64,000 nucleotides of DNA from Sphingobium algorifonticola. Lineage in GTDB: Bacteria > Pseudomonadota > Alphaproteobacteria > Sphingomonadales > Sphingomonadaceae. The translations under genes were made by a program, and so were the position numbers. Shown here piece after piece: positions 16,458-25,624 of this stretch. The notes under the pieces were generated by a model. That model searched no databases and had not been told where the DNA came from. It saw only the letters and a list, made by a program, of their open reading frames with translations. Each line of letters starts with the position of its first letter. Position 1 is the first letter of the stretch. The DNA is taken from the NCBI RefSeq assembly GCF_004005485.1, contig NZ_RZUL01000003.1:62001-126000 (forward strand), given 5' to 3'.

Positions 16458-18048
16458 TTCAGAGACGATCCGGGCGGCGCGCGACGCGCTGGCCGATGGC
16501 GACGCCCACCGCTGCGGGCAGTTTGCCGCTGCGGCCTTGCAGCGCGATCCGGCCAGCGCCGAAGGGCATTTTCTGCTTGCCATGGCGCTTGCGGAAAGCG
16601 GACGCATCGCGCTCGCCCTGCAATCATCCGAACGCGCCGTTGCCTTGTCCCGCGAGGCGTCACCTCCGGCGTCTCCGGCGATGGCCGAATATCTCGCGCA
16701 TCACGCCCGCCTGCTCACGCTGGCGCGCCAGGAGGCGCAGGCACGCGCGGCGGCCGATGCTGCCTTGGCCAGCGCGGGCGAGGACCCGCTGGTGCTGGAT
16801 ACGATCGGCTGTGTCTATGCGCGGCTCAGCGATCATGCTGCCGCCCTGCCGCTGTTCGAACGTGCCGTGGCAGGTGATCCGTCCAACATGAGTTTCCGTT
16901 ACAATCTGGCGAGCACATACGGCTTTTTCGGGCGCGTGGCAGATGCCGAAATCCATTATGAAGAGCTGCTGAAGGCCAACCCGGAGGACGGCCGTGCCCA
17001 TCTGGGCTTGGCGACGCTGCGCAGACAGACCGCCACCGGCAACCATGTCGCGCGTCTGGAAACGGCGCTGCAGCGGGCCAACGATCCGGTCGATCGCCTG
17101 CGCATTCATTATGCCGCAGCCAAGGAATATGAGGATCTGGGCGATCATGCGGCGACCTATCGCCATTTGTCCACTGGCAACCGCGCGCACAAGGCACGGC
17201 TGGGCTACACTATCGAGAGCGACGAAGCGACCGTCGCGGCCATTGAAACTGCCTTTGCGCGACCGGATTATTTCAGCGGTGATAGCGGCGTTGCAGATGC
17301 GCCGATTTTCGTCATCGGCCTGCCGCGCACCGGGACGACGCTTGTTGATCGCATCATTTCGTCGCATCCGCAGATTCAGTCGGCGGGTGAGTTGCAGGCC
17401 ATGCCGCTTGCCGTGAAGCGCCTGTCGCAAAGCCCGTCGCGGCTGGTTCTCGATCCAGATACCATCGAAGCAATGCACGACGTTGCGCCGCAGGACGTCG
17501 GGATTGCCTATGTGCAGCGCGCCCGGCAGCACGGCGGCGCACAGGCACCGGTCTTCACCGACAAGTTTCCGCTCAACTTTCTGTATGTCGGCTTCATTGC
17601 TCGTGCCCTGCCCGAGGCGCGCATCGTCTGCCTGCGTCGTCATCCCATGGACAGCGTATGGAGCACCTATAAAACGCTGTTCGCCACCGGTTCGCCTTAC
17701 TATCGATGGTCCTATGATCTGATGGACACGGCGCACTATTATCTGCTGTTCGACCGGCTTATGGCCTTTTGGGCAAGGCAGTTCCCTGGCCGCGTGCTGG
17801 AATTGGGCTATGAGGCGCTGATTGCCGATCAGGAAGCGGAGACGCGCCGTCTGATTGCCCATTGTGGCCTGTCGTGGTCGGACGCATGCCTTGCCTTCCA
17901 CAAGAATACCGCAGCCGTCGCAACCCCCAGCGCGCAACAGGTCCGTCAACCGCTGAATGCCGATTCAGTCGGCAAATGGCGGGCTTACGCGGATCGGCTT
18001 GACGATGTGACACGGCTGTTTGGAAAAAACGGCATCAGTCTCGATTGA
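16393..18048 (+). CDS. TPR-containing sulfotransferase family protein
   Basis: Up to 551 residues. The N-terminal 250 residues contain several tetratricopeptide repeats (for example LDTIGCVYARLSDHAAALPLF, then FRYNLASTYGFFGRVADAEI). The C-terminal half is a sulfotransferase-like domain with the PAPS 5'-phosphate loop GLPRTGTTLVDRI and the 3'-phosphate region LRRHPMDSVWSTYK. The acceptor is unknown. ATG 16393 lies inside the HupE/UreJ gene and lacks a good ribosome site; GTG 16429 or TTG 16441 are alternatives that shorten the overlap. It probably continues the PPIase-HupE unit. Confidence 0.85.
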   Translation: MASGSSAASGWWSVSSALARPDSETIRAARDALADGDAHRCGQFAAAALQRDPASAEGHFLLAMALAESGRIALALQSSERAVALSREASPPASPAMAEYLAHHARLLTLARQEAQARAAADAALASAGEDPLVLDTIGCVYARLSDHAAALPLFERAVAGDPSNMSFRYNLASTYGFFGRVADAEIHYEELLKANPEDGRAHLGLATLRRQTATGNHVARLETALQRANDPVDRLRIHYAAAKEYEDLGDHAATYRHLSTGNRAHKARLGYTIESDEATVAAIETAFARPDYFSGDSGVADAPIFVIGLPRTGTTLVDRIISSHPQIQSAGELQAMPLAVKRLSQSPSRLVLDPDTIEAMHDVAPQDVGIAYVQRARQHGGAQAPVFTDKFPLNFLYVGFIARALPEARIVCLRRHPMDSVWSTYKTLFATGSPYYRWSYDLMDTAHYYLLFDRLMAFWARQFPGRVLELGYEALIADQEAETRRLIAHCGLSWSDACLAFHKNTAAVATPSAQQVRQPLNADSVGKWRAYADRLDDVTRLFGKNGISLD

Positions 18049-18086
18049 CCTGCGACTTGATGGCTTGGCGGGTTTCTACAAAGCAC

Positions 18087-18114
18087 AAGGGCCGCTCCAC
18101 CGGAGCGACCCCTT
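18087..18114. terminator. Hairpin between convergent sulfotransferase and TonB receptor genes
   Basis: Arms AAGGG/CCCTT and CGCTCC/GGAGCG are separated by a small internal bulge, with a 3-nt loop. It lies in the 92-bp gap between two convergent genes. There is no strong T-run on either strand, so efficiency is uncertain. A two-way terminator is the simplest reading. Confidence 0.45.
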
Positions 18115-18140
18115 ATGCGATGTGATTATTTGAGGTTACG

Positions 18141-20588
18141 TCAGAACTTCACGCGGGCCTCCACACCGATCACGCGCGGGCGGGCAACGCTGCGGCCGTA
18201 ATAGCGCGAAATGACGCCCCCGTTGACGAAGCCGAAGCGGCTGAGGTCGTTGCTTACCCCGGTAACGGCATATTTGTTGAAGATGTTGTTGGCGAACAGC
18301 GCCATTTCGAGGACGGGCGTCCGATAGGTCACCGACGCACGGTGCATGACATAGCTGGGAAGCCGCTCGCCGAAGCCACGCGCCCCGACGCGCGTCAGGA
18401 TTCCACCCGTATAGGTCGCTGTCCAATTGAAGATGGTCTCGTTCGAACCGGTTGGCAGGCTGTACGTTGCCGACAATGCGCCGGAGTTCTTTGCCGAACC
18501 GGGCAGGCGGTCGCCCGAAAACACGTCGACGCGGCTGAACTTGGGGCGGGACCGCTCGTTCAGGCTGTTGCGGATTTGGAGGAGGTCGGGAACATCCTCG
18601 GTCAGCTTCGCATCAAGGTAGGAATAGTTGCCGCGCAGCGACAGGCGATCAGTCAGATTTGCATTGAACGAAAAGTCCACGCCACGGTTGCGTGCCTTGC
18701 CACCGTTGGACGTAATGCCGATCCCGCCATTGATCGTCTGTCCATCGAGCTGGATGCCATCCCAGTCGACCTGGAAAATGGACAGGTTGGTGGTCAAGCG
18801 ATTGCCGAACAGGCCGGCACGAATACCCAGTTCATAGTTCGTTGTTTCGTCAGGCCCGAAGAACAGTTCATCCGGTAGCGCGCAGATGTTCTGCACATTG
18901 GGATTGAGCGGCAGGACGCAAGGTGCAGCGCCGGTATTGGCACCGCCGATGCGATAGCCGGTGCTGTACGTGAAATAGGCCAGCAGGTCTGGCGTGAACT
19001 GGTACGATGTGTTCGCTTTCCAGACAAAGCCGTCCGCCTCTGCAGCACCGCTGCTTGAAGGAATATCGAGGTCGTCGGCGACCGGACCGTCGTAATATGG
19101 CAAGGTCGATCCGCCGAACCGATCAAGCTTGTAATCATAATAGCGTGCACCGCCGGTCACTTGCCACTCGGGCGTGATCTTGAACGACAGCTCGCCGTAG
19201 ATCGCCTTTTCCTTGGTCGTGCTGCGGCCGAACGACGCATATTCATTGTCGTCCGCATTCGGTATAACACCAAACGACTGGCCGGTGGGCGAAGCAGCGA
19301 AGCCCGGAATATATTCGCGATAAGACGTTGCCGTCTTCAACTTGTTGTAGAAGCCGCCGATCACCCAACTGAACGGACCGCCATGGGTGGAAACAAGGCG
19401 AAGCTCCTGGTTGAACTGCTCATTGTCGGCGCGCGACCGGGTGAAGCCAGTGAACGCCGGGAAGGCTTCATAGCCATAGTCGAGATCGAGCAGCAGGTCG
19501 GTGACATCCTGAGAGAAACGATTTTTCGTTTCGGTATAGGCGGTCGCAGATACGAGCTGCGCAAAGTCACCAAGCTGCGCCTCGACTTCCAGACTGACGA
19601 GTTCAGACCGGCGGCGTGACGGTTCCTGCACGCGCCACACACCCTGATACTTCCCCTCGCCCAGCACGCCGCCGCCGTTCGCCTGGCGACCGCCTGTCTT
19701 GGTTTCCTGGAATACATAGGACAGATAGGCCTTCACCTCGCCGACGGTGAGACCAAGCTGATTGCGCGTTGTCAGCGTCTTTTCATAGTTCACATCGGCC
19801 TGTGGCGCGAAATTGGCCTGCTGCTGCGCGGTCGTGCCCAAGGGATTTGTAGAGGAAGGACCCGGCTGCGGGTCGGAAACCCCGATCTGAGCGACAGTGA
19901 AGGGATAATCGATAAAGCCGGGATCATAATAATAGCCCGTGGCCGAACGGAATGCGAGCACGTCCGGAATGATCGGCAGGTTGATCGCGCCATCAAGCAC
20001 GAAGCCGAAGCCGGACCCTTCCTTGACGTCATATAGTCGGGCATGGGCGTAGCCGCTGACCTTCGATGCATCGGGGCGCTCGGGAATGTAACGGATCGCC
20101 CCGGCCAGCGTGCCAAGGCCATAAAGCGTTCCCTGCGGGCCGAGCAAGACTTCGACGCGTTGCAGATCGATCAGCTTGAAATCCAGATAGAGCGGCACTT
20201 CGCCAAGATAGGTGCCGATCGCATTGTTCGTATTGTCGGCGAAGGTGCTCGTGTCGCTGGCGCTGAGGCCGCGCATCACAATACTGCCTGCACCGCGCGG
20301 TCCCGTGTCTGTGATCGTTATGCCAGGCGTGAACGCGCCCAGATCCCGCACATCGTTCAGACGCTGATCGTTGAGCTGTTCGGCGCCGAGCGCAGCGATG
20401 TTGATTGGTGCATCCTGAAGCGACAGCGAACGGCGCGTGCCGGTCACTATGATGACATCACCCGCGTCTGCCTCCGCAGCGGGCAGGTCCTGCGCCATGG
20501 CGGCGGTGCCCGCAAATCCGGCGGCGCTAATGCCAGCCAGGGCTGTGGCAGACAGCAGCGCCAGGCGAGTGAAAGATCGGTGCGTCAT
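18141..20588 (-). CDS. TonB-dependent outer-membrane receptor
   Basis: An 815-residue outer-membrane receptor. It has a signal peptide (MTHRSFTRLALLSATALAGI, cut near AMAQ), a TonB-box-like start (GDVIIVTGTRRS), a plug domain (QDAPINIAALGAEQL; VEVLLGPQGTLYG) and a long beta-barrel ending in Phe (ARVKF), as outer-membrane proteins do. The substrate is unknown, as the sphingomonad receptor set is very diverse. It lies between the urea importer and exported ureohydrolase genes, with a copy of the shared 18-bp motif about 163 bp upstream. Import of a guanidino or related nitrogen compound is therefore a fair guess. Confidence 0.93.
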   Translation of the reverse strand: MTHRSFTRLALLSATALAGISAAGFAGTAAMAQDLPAAEADAGDVIIVTGTRRSLSLQDAPINIAALGAEQLNDQRLNDVRDLGAFTPGITITDTGPRGAGSIVMRGLSASDTSTFADNTNNAIGTYLGEVPLYLDFKLIDLQRVEVLLGPQGTLYGLGTLAGAIRYIPERPDASKVSGYAHARLYDVKEGSGFGFVLDGAINLPIIPDVLAFRSATGYYYDPGFIDYPFTVAQIGVSDPQPGPSSTNPLGTTAQQQANFAPQADVNYEKTLTTRNQLGLTVGEVKAYLSYVFQETKTGGRQANGGGVLGEGKYQGVWRVQEPSRRRSELVSLEVEAQLGDFAQLVSATAYTETKNRFSQDVTDLLLDLDYGYEAFPAFTGFTRSRADNEQFNQELRLVSTHGGPFSWVIGGFYNKLKTATSYREYIPGFAASPTGQSFGVIPNADDNEYASFGRSTTKEKAIYGELSFKITPEWQVTGGARYYDYKLDRFGGSTLPYYDGPVADDLDIPSSSGAAEADGFVWKANTSYQFTPDLLAYFTYSTGYRIGGANTGAAPCVLPLNPNVQNICALPDELFFGPDETTNYELGIRAGLFGNRLTTNLSIFQVDWDGIQLDGQTINGGIGITSNGGKARNRGVDFSFNANLTDRLSLRGNYSYLDAKLTEDVPDLLQIRNSLNERSRPKFSRVDVFSGDRLPGSAKNSGALSATYSLPTGSNETIFNWTATYTGGILTRVGARGFGERLPSYVMHRASVTYRTPVLEMALFANNIFNKYAVTGVSNDLSRFGFVNGGVISRYYGRSVARPRVIGVEARVKF

Positions 20589-20751
20589 GGAAACCCCCTG
20601 TCTATGTTCTTTTTCATCATGTTACTCCCCCGGCGGTGGCGCGGTCTGAAGCCGCTTGCACCGTACTGACAGGGGCGCCCCGGAGCCGCTTTGCACGGCG
20701 CGGGACCTCTGCCAGCCTAAGCAAAGGTAAATTGCAGCTTTGCCAGAGCGT

Positions 20752-20769
20752 ATGGGGTGTTTGACGTAG
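20752..20769 (-). promoter_or_regulatory. Conserved 18-bp motif, copy 2 (upstream of the TonB receptor)
   Basis: Read toward the receptor gene the sequence is CTACGTCAAACACCCCAT. It is nearly identical to copy 3 (one change in 18). It lies about 163 bp before the ATG, in a 266-bp non-coding gap between the receptor and the end of the molybdenum hydroxylase gene. The rest of the gap holds no visible gene. Confidence 0.75.
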
Positions 20770-20854
20770 GGTGGAACACGGGGTGCACGACGACCCGGCG
20801 GACGGCCGCCTGCTGCGATGGCGCAGCAGAACGGCTTATCCGTGTTTCACGCGA

Positions 20855-23035
20855 TCAGGCAGTCAGCATGTCCGCTGTTATCGGCAGAGTGCGTATGCGC
20901 TTGCCCGTTGCCGCATAGATCGCGTTGACCAGCGCGGGAATGACGGGCGGCAACGCCGGCTCGCCAAGGCCAGTGGGCGGATATTCGCTCGTCACGAACG
21001 CGACGTCCATTTCGGGCGCATCGGGCATGCGCAGCAACGGATAATCATCGAAATTGCCTTGATCGACCGCGCCGCCTGTCTGCACGATCTTCTGGCCTGA
21101 CAGCGCCTGGCCGATGCCTTCGATCACCGAACCCTGCACCTGATGCAGGGCATTGAGTGGATTGATGATCTGGCTGCCGACATCGCCCGCAACCCACACC
21201 TTGTCGATCGTAACCGAGCCATCAGTTGCCACGCTTGCATCCACGATTTCGGCGAAATAGCCCGCATGGCTGAAATAGAAAGCAAAGCCGCGGCCGCTGC
21301 CTTTTGCACCTTTGCCCCCCTTCCATCCCGCCATCGCACAGACCTTGTCGATCACGGCAATCGCCCGGGCGCTCGTGAAAGTGCCCCGTCCCATCGGCAC
21401 TTCGGCCTTGAGGCTCAGCAACTCACGCAGCAGGTCCGGAAGCGTCTTGCCGCCCGCTTCGGCCACTTCGTCTAGAAATGCCTGAAAGGCAAAGGCCAGC
21501 GCGTTGCTGCCGGGCGCGCGCAACCAGCCAGTCGGCATGTTGGTCGCCAGCAGCGACTGTTCCAACAGAATGTCCGGCAGCAGCCCGGCGGGTAATTCGG
21601 TCGCACCAAGTTCCGCTGCACGCGCCGCTTTGCCATCCTTGCCGAATGTCACGAAATGATCGCGCAGGGCCGTCATCTGCCCCTTAGCATCCAGCGCGGC
21701 GGAAAAACCGTGCCACCCGGCGGGGCGATAGAAATCGCGGCGCATATCGTCCCTGCGGCTATAGAGCAGCTTGACGGGAATGCCCGGCACCTGGGCGGCG
21801 ATCGCGGCTGCTGCCACCATATATTCGTTCATTAGCCGCCGTCCGAAGCCGCCCCCGATACGGGTCAGCCGCAGGGTGATCTTTTCCGGCGGCAGGTTCA
21901 GCGCGGTAGAGACCAGCTTGCGGCCCGATTCCGGTGCCTGACTGGGTGCCCATATTTCCAGCGCGCCGTCCTTGAACAACGCCGTGCAGTTCTGCGGCTC
22001 AAGCGGGGCATGGGCAAGGAACGGATAGCTGTAGTCGGCGCGCACCGTCTTTGCCGCTGCCGAAAAGCGCGCATCCACATCGCCCGCGCGAACAATATCC
22101 GTCTCGGCCTTGCCCGCCAACCTTTCGGACGCTGCCTTTTCATAGCCAGCACTCGAAAAATCGGTGAGCGTGCCGGTGTCCCATACGATCTTGAGCGCAT
22201 CGCGCGCCTTGTTCGCGGTCCACCAGCTTTCCGACAGAATCGCGATGCCGTCAAACAGCGATTCCGCTTGCCCGTTACCCTTGATCGTCAGCACATGAGC
22301 AATGCCCGGCATAGCCCGGATCGCATCGAAGTTGGCGGATTTGATCGTGCCGCCGAACACCGGACAGGTTTCCAGAACGGCGTACAGCATGCCCGGCAAA
22401 ACCAGATCGATACCGAACAGCGGCGTTCCGGCTACGATGGCGGGGGTGTCCACACCTTTGATCGGCGTCCCGATGATACGGAAGCGCTCGGGAGCTTTCA
22501 GCGGAACGGTTTCAAGGTCCGGCACGGGAAGGGCTGCTGCCGACGCGGCGAGTGAGGCATAGGTGGCCGACTTGCCCGTTGCCGGATCCTTTACGGACCC
22601 TTCGCCGGTCGTCAGCCGAGCGGGATCGACACCCCATAATTGTGCGGCGGCCGTGACCAGCATCGACCGGGCGGCGGCTCCTGCCCGCCGCATCGGCAGC
22701 CAGTTCACCGGCGTGGCACGACTGCCGCCTGCAACCTGTGGCCCGTACAGGCTTTCCTGCACCACGGTCTGTTCGATGCGGACCTGCGCCCACGCAACGT
22801 CCAGTTCCTCGGCGATCAGCATCGGCAGCATCGTTTTGATGCCCTGCCCGATCTCCGGGTTCTTCGCGCCGATCGTAACGCTGTTATCCGGCATGATCCG
22901 TACGAACGCCGTCAGCATTACCGCGCTGGCATCCGCAGCCTGGGCGATCGGGATCGCCATGTCGAAAAGCAGGCCGCCGCCAGCCATGACGCTGGCGCTC
23001 AGGAACAGGCGGCGCGACAGGACGGGGGCGCTCAT
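20855..23035 (-). CDS. Molybdenum hydroxylase large subunit (isoquinoline 1-oxidoreductase beta type), Tat-exported
   Basis: A 726-residue molybdopterin-binding subunit of the xanthine dehydrogenase family. The start at ATG 23035 overlaps the small-subunit stop by 4 bp. It gives a twin-arginine signal (SRRLFLSASVMAGGGLLFDM), so the mature enzyme is periplasmic. Cofactor segments include GGGFGRRLMNEYM, and the catalytic Glu is in PTGLGEPALPP near the C terminus. Periplasmic members of this type (IorAB-like) oxidise N-heterocycles or aldehydes; the actual substrate here is unknown. Its place among urea-related genes suggests a nitrogen-containing substrate. Confidence 0.9.
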   Translation of the reverse strand: MSAPVLSRRLFLSASVMAGGGLLFDMAIPIAQAADASAVMLTAFVRIMPDNSVTIGAKNPEIGQGIKTMLPMLIAEELDVAWAQVRIEQTVVQESLYGPQVAGGSRATPVNWLPMRRAGAAARSMLVTAAAQLWGVDPARLTTGEGSVKDPATGKSATYASLAASAAALPVPDLETVPLKAPERFRIIGTPIKGVDTPAIVAGTPLFGIDLVLPGMLYAVLETCPVFGGTIKSANFDAIRAMPGIAHVLTIKGNGQAESLFDGIAILSESWWTANKARDALKIVWDTGTLTDFSSAGYEKAASERLAGKAETDIVRAGDVDARFSAAAKTVRADYSYPFLAHAPLEPQNCTALFKDGALEIWAPSQAPESGRKLVSTALNLPPEKITLRLTRIGGGFGRRLMNEYMVAAAAIAAQVPGIPVKLLYSRRDDMRRDFYRPAGWHGFSAALDAKGQMTALRDHFVTFGKDGKAARAAELGATELPAGLLPDILLEQSLLATNMPTGWLRAPGSNALAFAFQAFLDEVAEAGGKTLPDLLRELLSLKAEVPMGRGTFTSARAIAVIDKVCAMAGWKGGKGAKGSGRGFAFYFSHAGYFAEIVDASVATDGSVTIDKVWVAGDVGSQIINPLNALHQVQGSVIEGIGQALSGQKIVQTGGAVDQGNFDDYPLLRMPDAPEMDVAFVTSEYPPTGLGEPALPPVIPALVNAIYAATGKRIRTLPITADMLTA

Positions 23036-23493
23036 GCGCCTGTCCCCGCCGCCGCCTTGATCGCGGCGCGAATGCGGAGATAAGTCGAACATCGACAGAG
23101 ATTGCCCGCCATCGCGGCATCGATGTCGTCGTCCGTCGGTTTCGGCGTCTGGGTCAGCAGCGCCGTTGCGCTCATGATCTGCCCCGCCTGACAATAGCCG
23201 CATTGGGGCACGTCCAGCGCGATCCAGCTTTGGGTGATGCGCTTGCCGACCGGGGTCTGCGCGACAGCCTCGATTGTCGTAATGCGAGCACCCGCAACAT
23301 CGCGCAGCGTCGTCTGGCAGGATCGGATCGGCGCGCCATCCAGATGCACGGTGCAGGCACCGCACAAGCCGACACCACAGCCAAACTTCGTGCCTGGCAT
23401 GGCGAGGTCCTCACGCAGCACCCAGAGCAACGGCTTGTCCGGGTCGCCTGCGACGTCCCGCTGACTGCCGTTCACCGTAAAGCTGATTGCCAT
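23032..23493 (-). CDS. Molybdenum hydroxylase [2Fe-2S] small subunit (isoquinoline 1-oxidoreductase alpha type)
   Basis: A 153-residue electron-transfer subunit. ATG 23493 gives MAISFTVNGSQRDV, the standard start, while a longer frame to 23577 looks spurious. The plant-ferredoxin-type cluster is GCGVGLCGACTVHLDG with a partner Cys in IRSCQTTL. The second all-helical cluster uses CGYCQAG and NLCRCSTYLRIR. It has no signal of its own, so export would be as a passenger of the Tat-bearing large subunit. The two genes overlap by 4 bp. No FAD subunit is encoded nearby, as usual for this type. Confidence 0.93.
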   Translation of the reverse strand: MAISFTVNGSQRDVAGDPDKPLLWVLREDLAMPGTKFGCGVGLCGACTVHLDGAPIRSCQTTLRDVAGARITTIEAVAQTPVGKRITQSWIALDVPQCGYCQAGQIMSATALLTQTPKPTDDDIDAAMAGNLCRCSTYLRIRAAIKAAAGTGA

Positions 23494-23598
23494 ATGTGCC
23501 CCCGCATGTCTTGCCGACCCGACAAAATGGTCGCTACGTCCCCCGATACCCGCATGGAATATGCACGTCCGATTCACAGCCGTCCAGCATGCACGATG

Positions 23599-23817
23599 CT
23601 ATCGCTGTGCAGCCACTATGGAAACCACTTTGCGGTCACTATCCTGTGCCAATATCATGTCGCTGTCGTCTAGCTTCATCGCTGTCCGGTCATGATCGGC
23701 AACCGACTGCCAAGCAGCGTTATCTTCCAGCGCCGCCAAGCGTCGTGACAGAGCCACAATGGCAACCGCCATCAGAATGACGATGATCCAGAGAAGGAAA
23801 TTGGAAGCGGTCAACAT
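23599..23817 (-). CDS. Small single-pass membrane protein, unknown
   Basis: A 72-residue frame starting at ATG 23817 (MLTASNFLLWIIVILMAVAI), with GGAG about 10 bases upstream; a start at 23871 would add 18 residues. One strong membrane helix (residues 7-24) is followed by a charged, likely cytoplasmic tail (SRRLAALEDN and onward) ending IVAAQR. I do not recognise the family. It lies 105 bp before the [2Fe-2S] subunit gene on the same strand, and motif copy 3 lies about 93 bp before it. It may be a first gene or leader of the molybdenum hydroxylase operon. Confidence 0.5.
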   Translation of the reverse strand: MLTASNFLLWIIVILMAVAIVALSRRLAALEDNAAWQSVADHDRTAMKLDDSDMILAQDSDRKVVSIVAAQR

Positions 23818-23910
23818 CGGCCTGCGTCTCCGGGAGGCGGGCGTGTCCGCGCCAAGCTGGAAACCCGCCATGTCCCAGGTTCGTGCTATCGGTGCGATGT
23901 TTCGCCGTGC

Positions 23911-23928
23911 ATGGGGCGTTTGACGTAG
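23911..23928 (-). promoter_or_regulatory. Conserved 18-bp motif, copy 3 (between small membrane gene and ureohydrolase 1)
   Basis: In the minus direction the sequence is CTACGTCAAACGCCCCAT. It sits in the divergent gap, about 93 bp before the small membrane gene in the same orientation as the other copies, and about 110 bp before ureohydrolase 1 in the opposite orientation. It could control both directions. Confidence 0.75.
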
Positions 23929-24038
23929 GGCAGACACGTAGCGTGCAATGCTAGCCCGTTGCGGGCGGGATGATAACGTAAGCATGCGGCGCGCAGGTCT
24001 GTATTTACGTTCCGTGAGCCGATGCAAGGGGGACAGTC

Positions 24039-25457
24039 ATGGCCAGATCGACATTGGTGCTACCCTTTCTGCTCGCCGTCGCGGGCGTGACCGGTTTGAC
24101 GCTGGCACAAGGCGAGGCCACCCGCTTTTCGCCGGAAGTCGAAGCAAAGCTGAATCAACTGGACCCGGCGCAACTGGCATTCCTGCGGTCGAAGGATGTG
24201 CGACGGTTTGCGCCAATCGAAGGGGAGTTGGAGCGTCGTCTGGCGGCAAAGACGCCGGAGGAAATCAAGGCCTATGTTTCAGCGATGATGGAAGTCGTCG
24301 CCTCGTTCAAGTTCAACCCGAAAACCGACATGGCGTCGATCCCGCTGAATACGGAATCGAAGAGCTTCAACAGCTGGCGCGTACTGCGCCCCTCCATCCT
24401 CGATCCCAAACGTGAAGCCGGGCCGTTTTCGCTCAGCCGCTACATGGAAGGGCGCAGCGGCATCCCGACCTTCTTCAGCCTGCCTGTCGCGCTGACGCCG
24501 GAGGATCTGGTCGCAGGCAAGGTAGATGTGGCGTTCGTGGGCATTCCGCTCAACATGGGTTCCGGCACACGCGGCGCACATCTCGGGCCGACCGCGATGC
24601 GCACTGTCCGCATGGGCGCGGGCAACGACATGTACACGATGACATCGCCACGGGCCGTTCTCAACATGGTCGACTATGGCGACTTCGCCGTCGATCAGAT
24701 GAGTACGGAGCGGTCTATGGAACATGCGCGGCAAATGGTCGCCTCCATCAGCAAGACCGGCGCCATTCCCTTCATCGTCGGCGGCGATCACAGCCTCGCC
24801 TATTCCGATATCGCCGGTGTTACCGACGTGTTGGGCAAGGGTAAGGTCAGCGTCATCCATTTCGACTCTCATTACGACGCGGGGAAAGACCGCGCTCATT
24901 TGATCGACCATGGACAGCCGGTTTATCGCCTGATCCATGAAGGGCATGTCGCCGGGCGAGACTACATTCAGGTCGGCCTGCGGGCGCAAAGTCCGGACGT
25001 TGAAACGTTCGAATGGATGCGGGAGCAGGGCTTCCGCTATCACACGATGGTCGAGGTGGAGAAATCAGGCTGGGATGTGGTCGTCAGCCGCGTGCTCAAG
25101 GAAGCAAAGGAAAACGGCAAACGGGTTTTCGTATCGTTCGACATCGACGTGCTCGACCCCGCCTATATGGTCGGCACCGGCACGCCCGTCCCCGATGGTC
25201 TGACAATGCGCGAAGTGGTGCCGCTCATTCGCCGCATCTGCGCGGAAACCGACCTCGCCGGGTTCGAACTCGTCGAACTCGATCCCACGATGGACCCGAC
25301 TTACAAGTCGGCGCAGAACAGTGCCTACATCATGCATGCCTGCCTTGCGGGCATGTCGATCCGTCGCAAGGGGATCACGCAGGACCATTATCTCAGTCCA
25401 CTCAGCTCCGAATGGCAGGCGCCCAAGGCAAACCCTAAGACGCGCAAGACCAATTAG
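24039..25457 (+). CDS. Exported arginase/agmatinase-family ureohydrolase 1
   Basis: A 472-residue protein, much longer than typical agmatinases of about 300. A Sec signal (MARSTLVLPFLLAVAGVTGL, cut near LAQ) and an extra N-terminal region of roughly 100 residues precede the ureohydrolase fold. All six usual Mn/Ni ligands are present: H251 in GGDHS, D276/H278/D280 in HFDSHYD, and D368/D370 in SFDIDVLDP. Such enzymes release urea from guanidino compounds (arginine, agmatine, guanidinobutyrate, guanidine). The true substrate cannot be read here. Periplasmic location is the odd feature. A close paralogue follows at 25625, and a hairpin at 25483 separates them. Confidence 0.88.
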   Translation: MARSTLVLPFLLAVAGVTGLTLAQGEATRFSPEVEAKLNQLDPAQLAFLRSKDVRRFAPIEGELERRLAAKTPEEIKAYVSAMMEVVASFKFNPKTDMASIPLNTESKSFNSWRVLRPSILDPKREAGPFSLSRYMEGRSGIPTFFSLPVALTPEDLVAGKVDVAFVGIPLNMGSGTRGAHLGPTAMRTVRMGAGNDMYTMTSPRAVLNMVDYGDFAVDQMSTERSMEHARQMVASISKTGAIPFIVGGDHSLAYSDIAGVTDVLGKGKVSVIHFDSHYDAGKDRAHLIDHGQPVYRLIHEGHVAGRDYIQVGLRAQSPDVETFEWMREQGFRYHTMVEVEKSGWDVVVSRVLKEAKENGKRVFVSFDIDVLDPAYMVGTGTPVPDGLTMREVVPLIRRICAETDLAGFELVELDPTMDPTYKSAQNSAYIMHACLAGMSIRRKGITQDHYLSPLSSEWQAPKANPKTRKTN

Positions 25458-25482
25458 GGGATTGCCGGTTGTTGAAGCTGGC

Positions 25483-25517
25483 AAAAGCTCGGAAAGCACA
25501 TTGCCTTCCGGGCTTTT
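25483..25517 (+). terminator. Hairpin after ureohydrolase 1
   Basis: The arm AAAAGCTCGGAA (25483-25494) pairs with TTCCGGGCTTTT (25506-25517) with one mismatch and an 11-nt loop. The TTTT lies in the descending arm. It starts 25 bp after the stop codon. This supports separate transcription of the second ureohydrolase, which has its own motif copy. Confidence 0.5.
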
Positions 25518-25547
25518 CGCTGGCGTTCGGCACCATTGGGCGGCATG

Positions 25548-25565
25548 CTACGTCAATTGCCCCAT
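25548..25565 (+). promoter_or_regulatory. Conserved 18-bp motif, copy 4 (upstream of ureohydrolase 2)
   Basis: The sequence is CTACGTCAATTGCCCCAT, on the coding strand, 59 bp before the ATG of the second ureohydrolase and just after the hairpin that ends the first. TACGTCA and CCCCAT are fully conserved with copies 2 and 3. Confidence 0.75.
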
Positions 25566-25624
25566 TGCTGGCCACGGGCCGGGTTGTAGCAGTCGGGATG
25601 ATATGAGCGATCCGGGGGGATAAG

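Noticed and set aside
18131..18148. TACGTCA next to the TonB receptor stop codon
   Set aside because: It has the 7-mer but no CCCCAT half (it continues GAACTTC), and lies at a gene end, so it is probably chance.
23533..23550. CTACGTC-CCCCGATAC sequence before the [2Fe-2S] subunit gene
   Set aside because: Only the first seven bases match, the orientation is opposite to the gene, and the conserved A and CCCCAT positions are lost.
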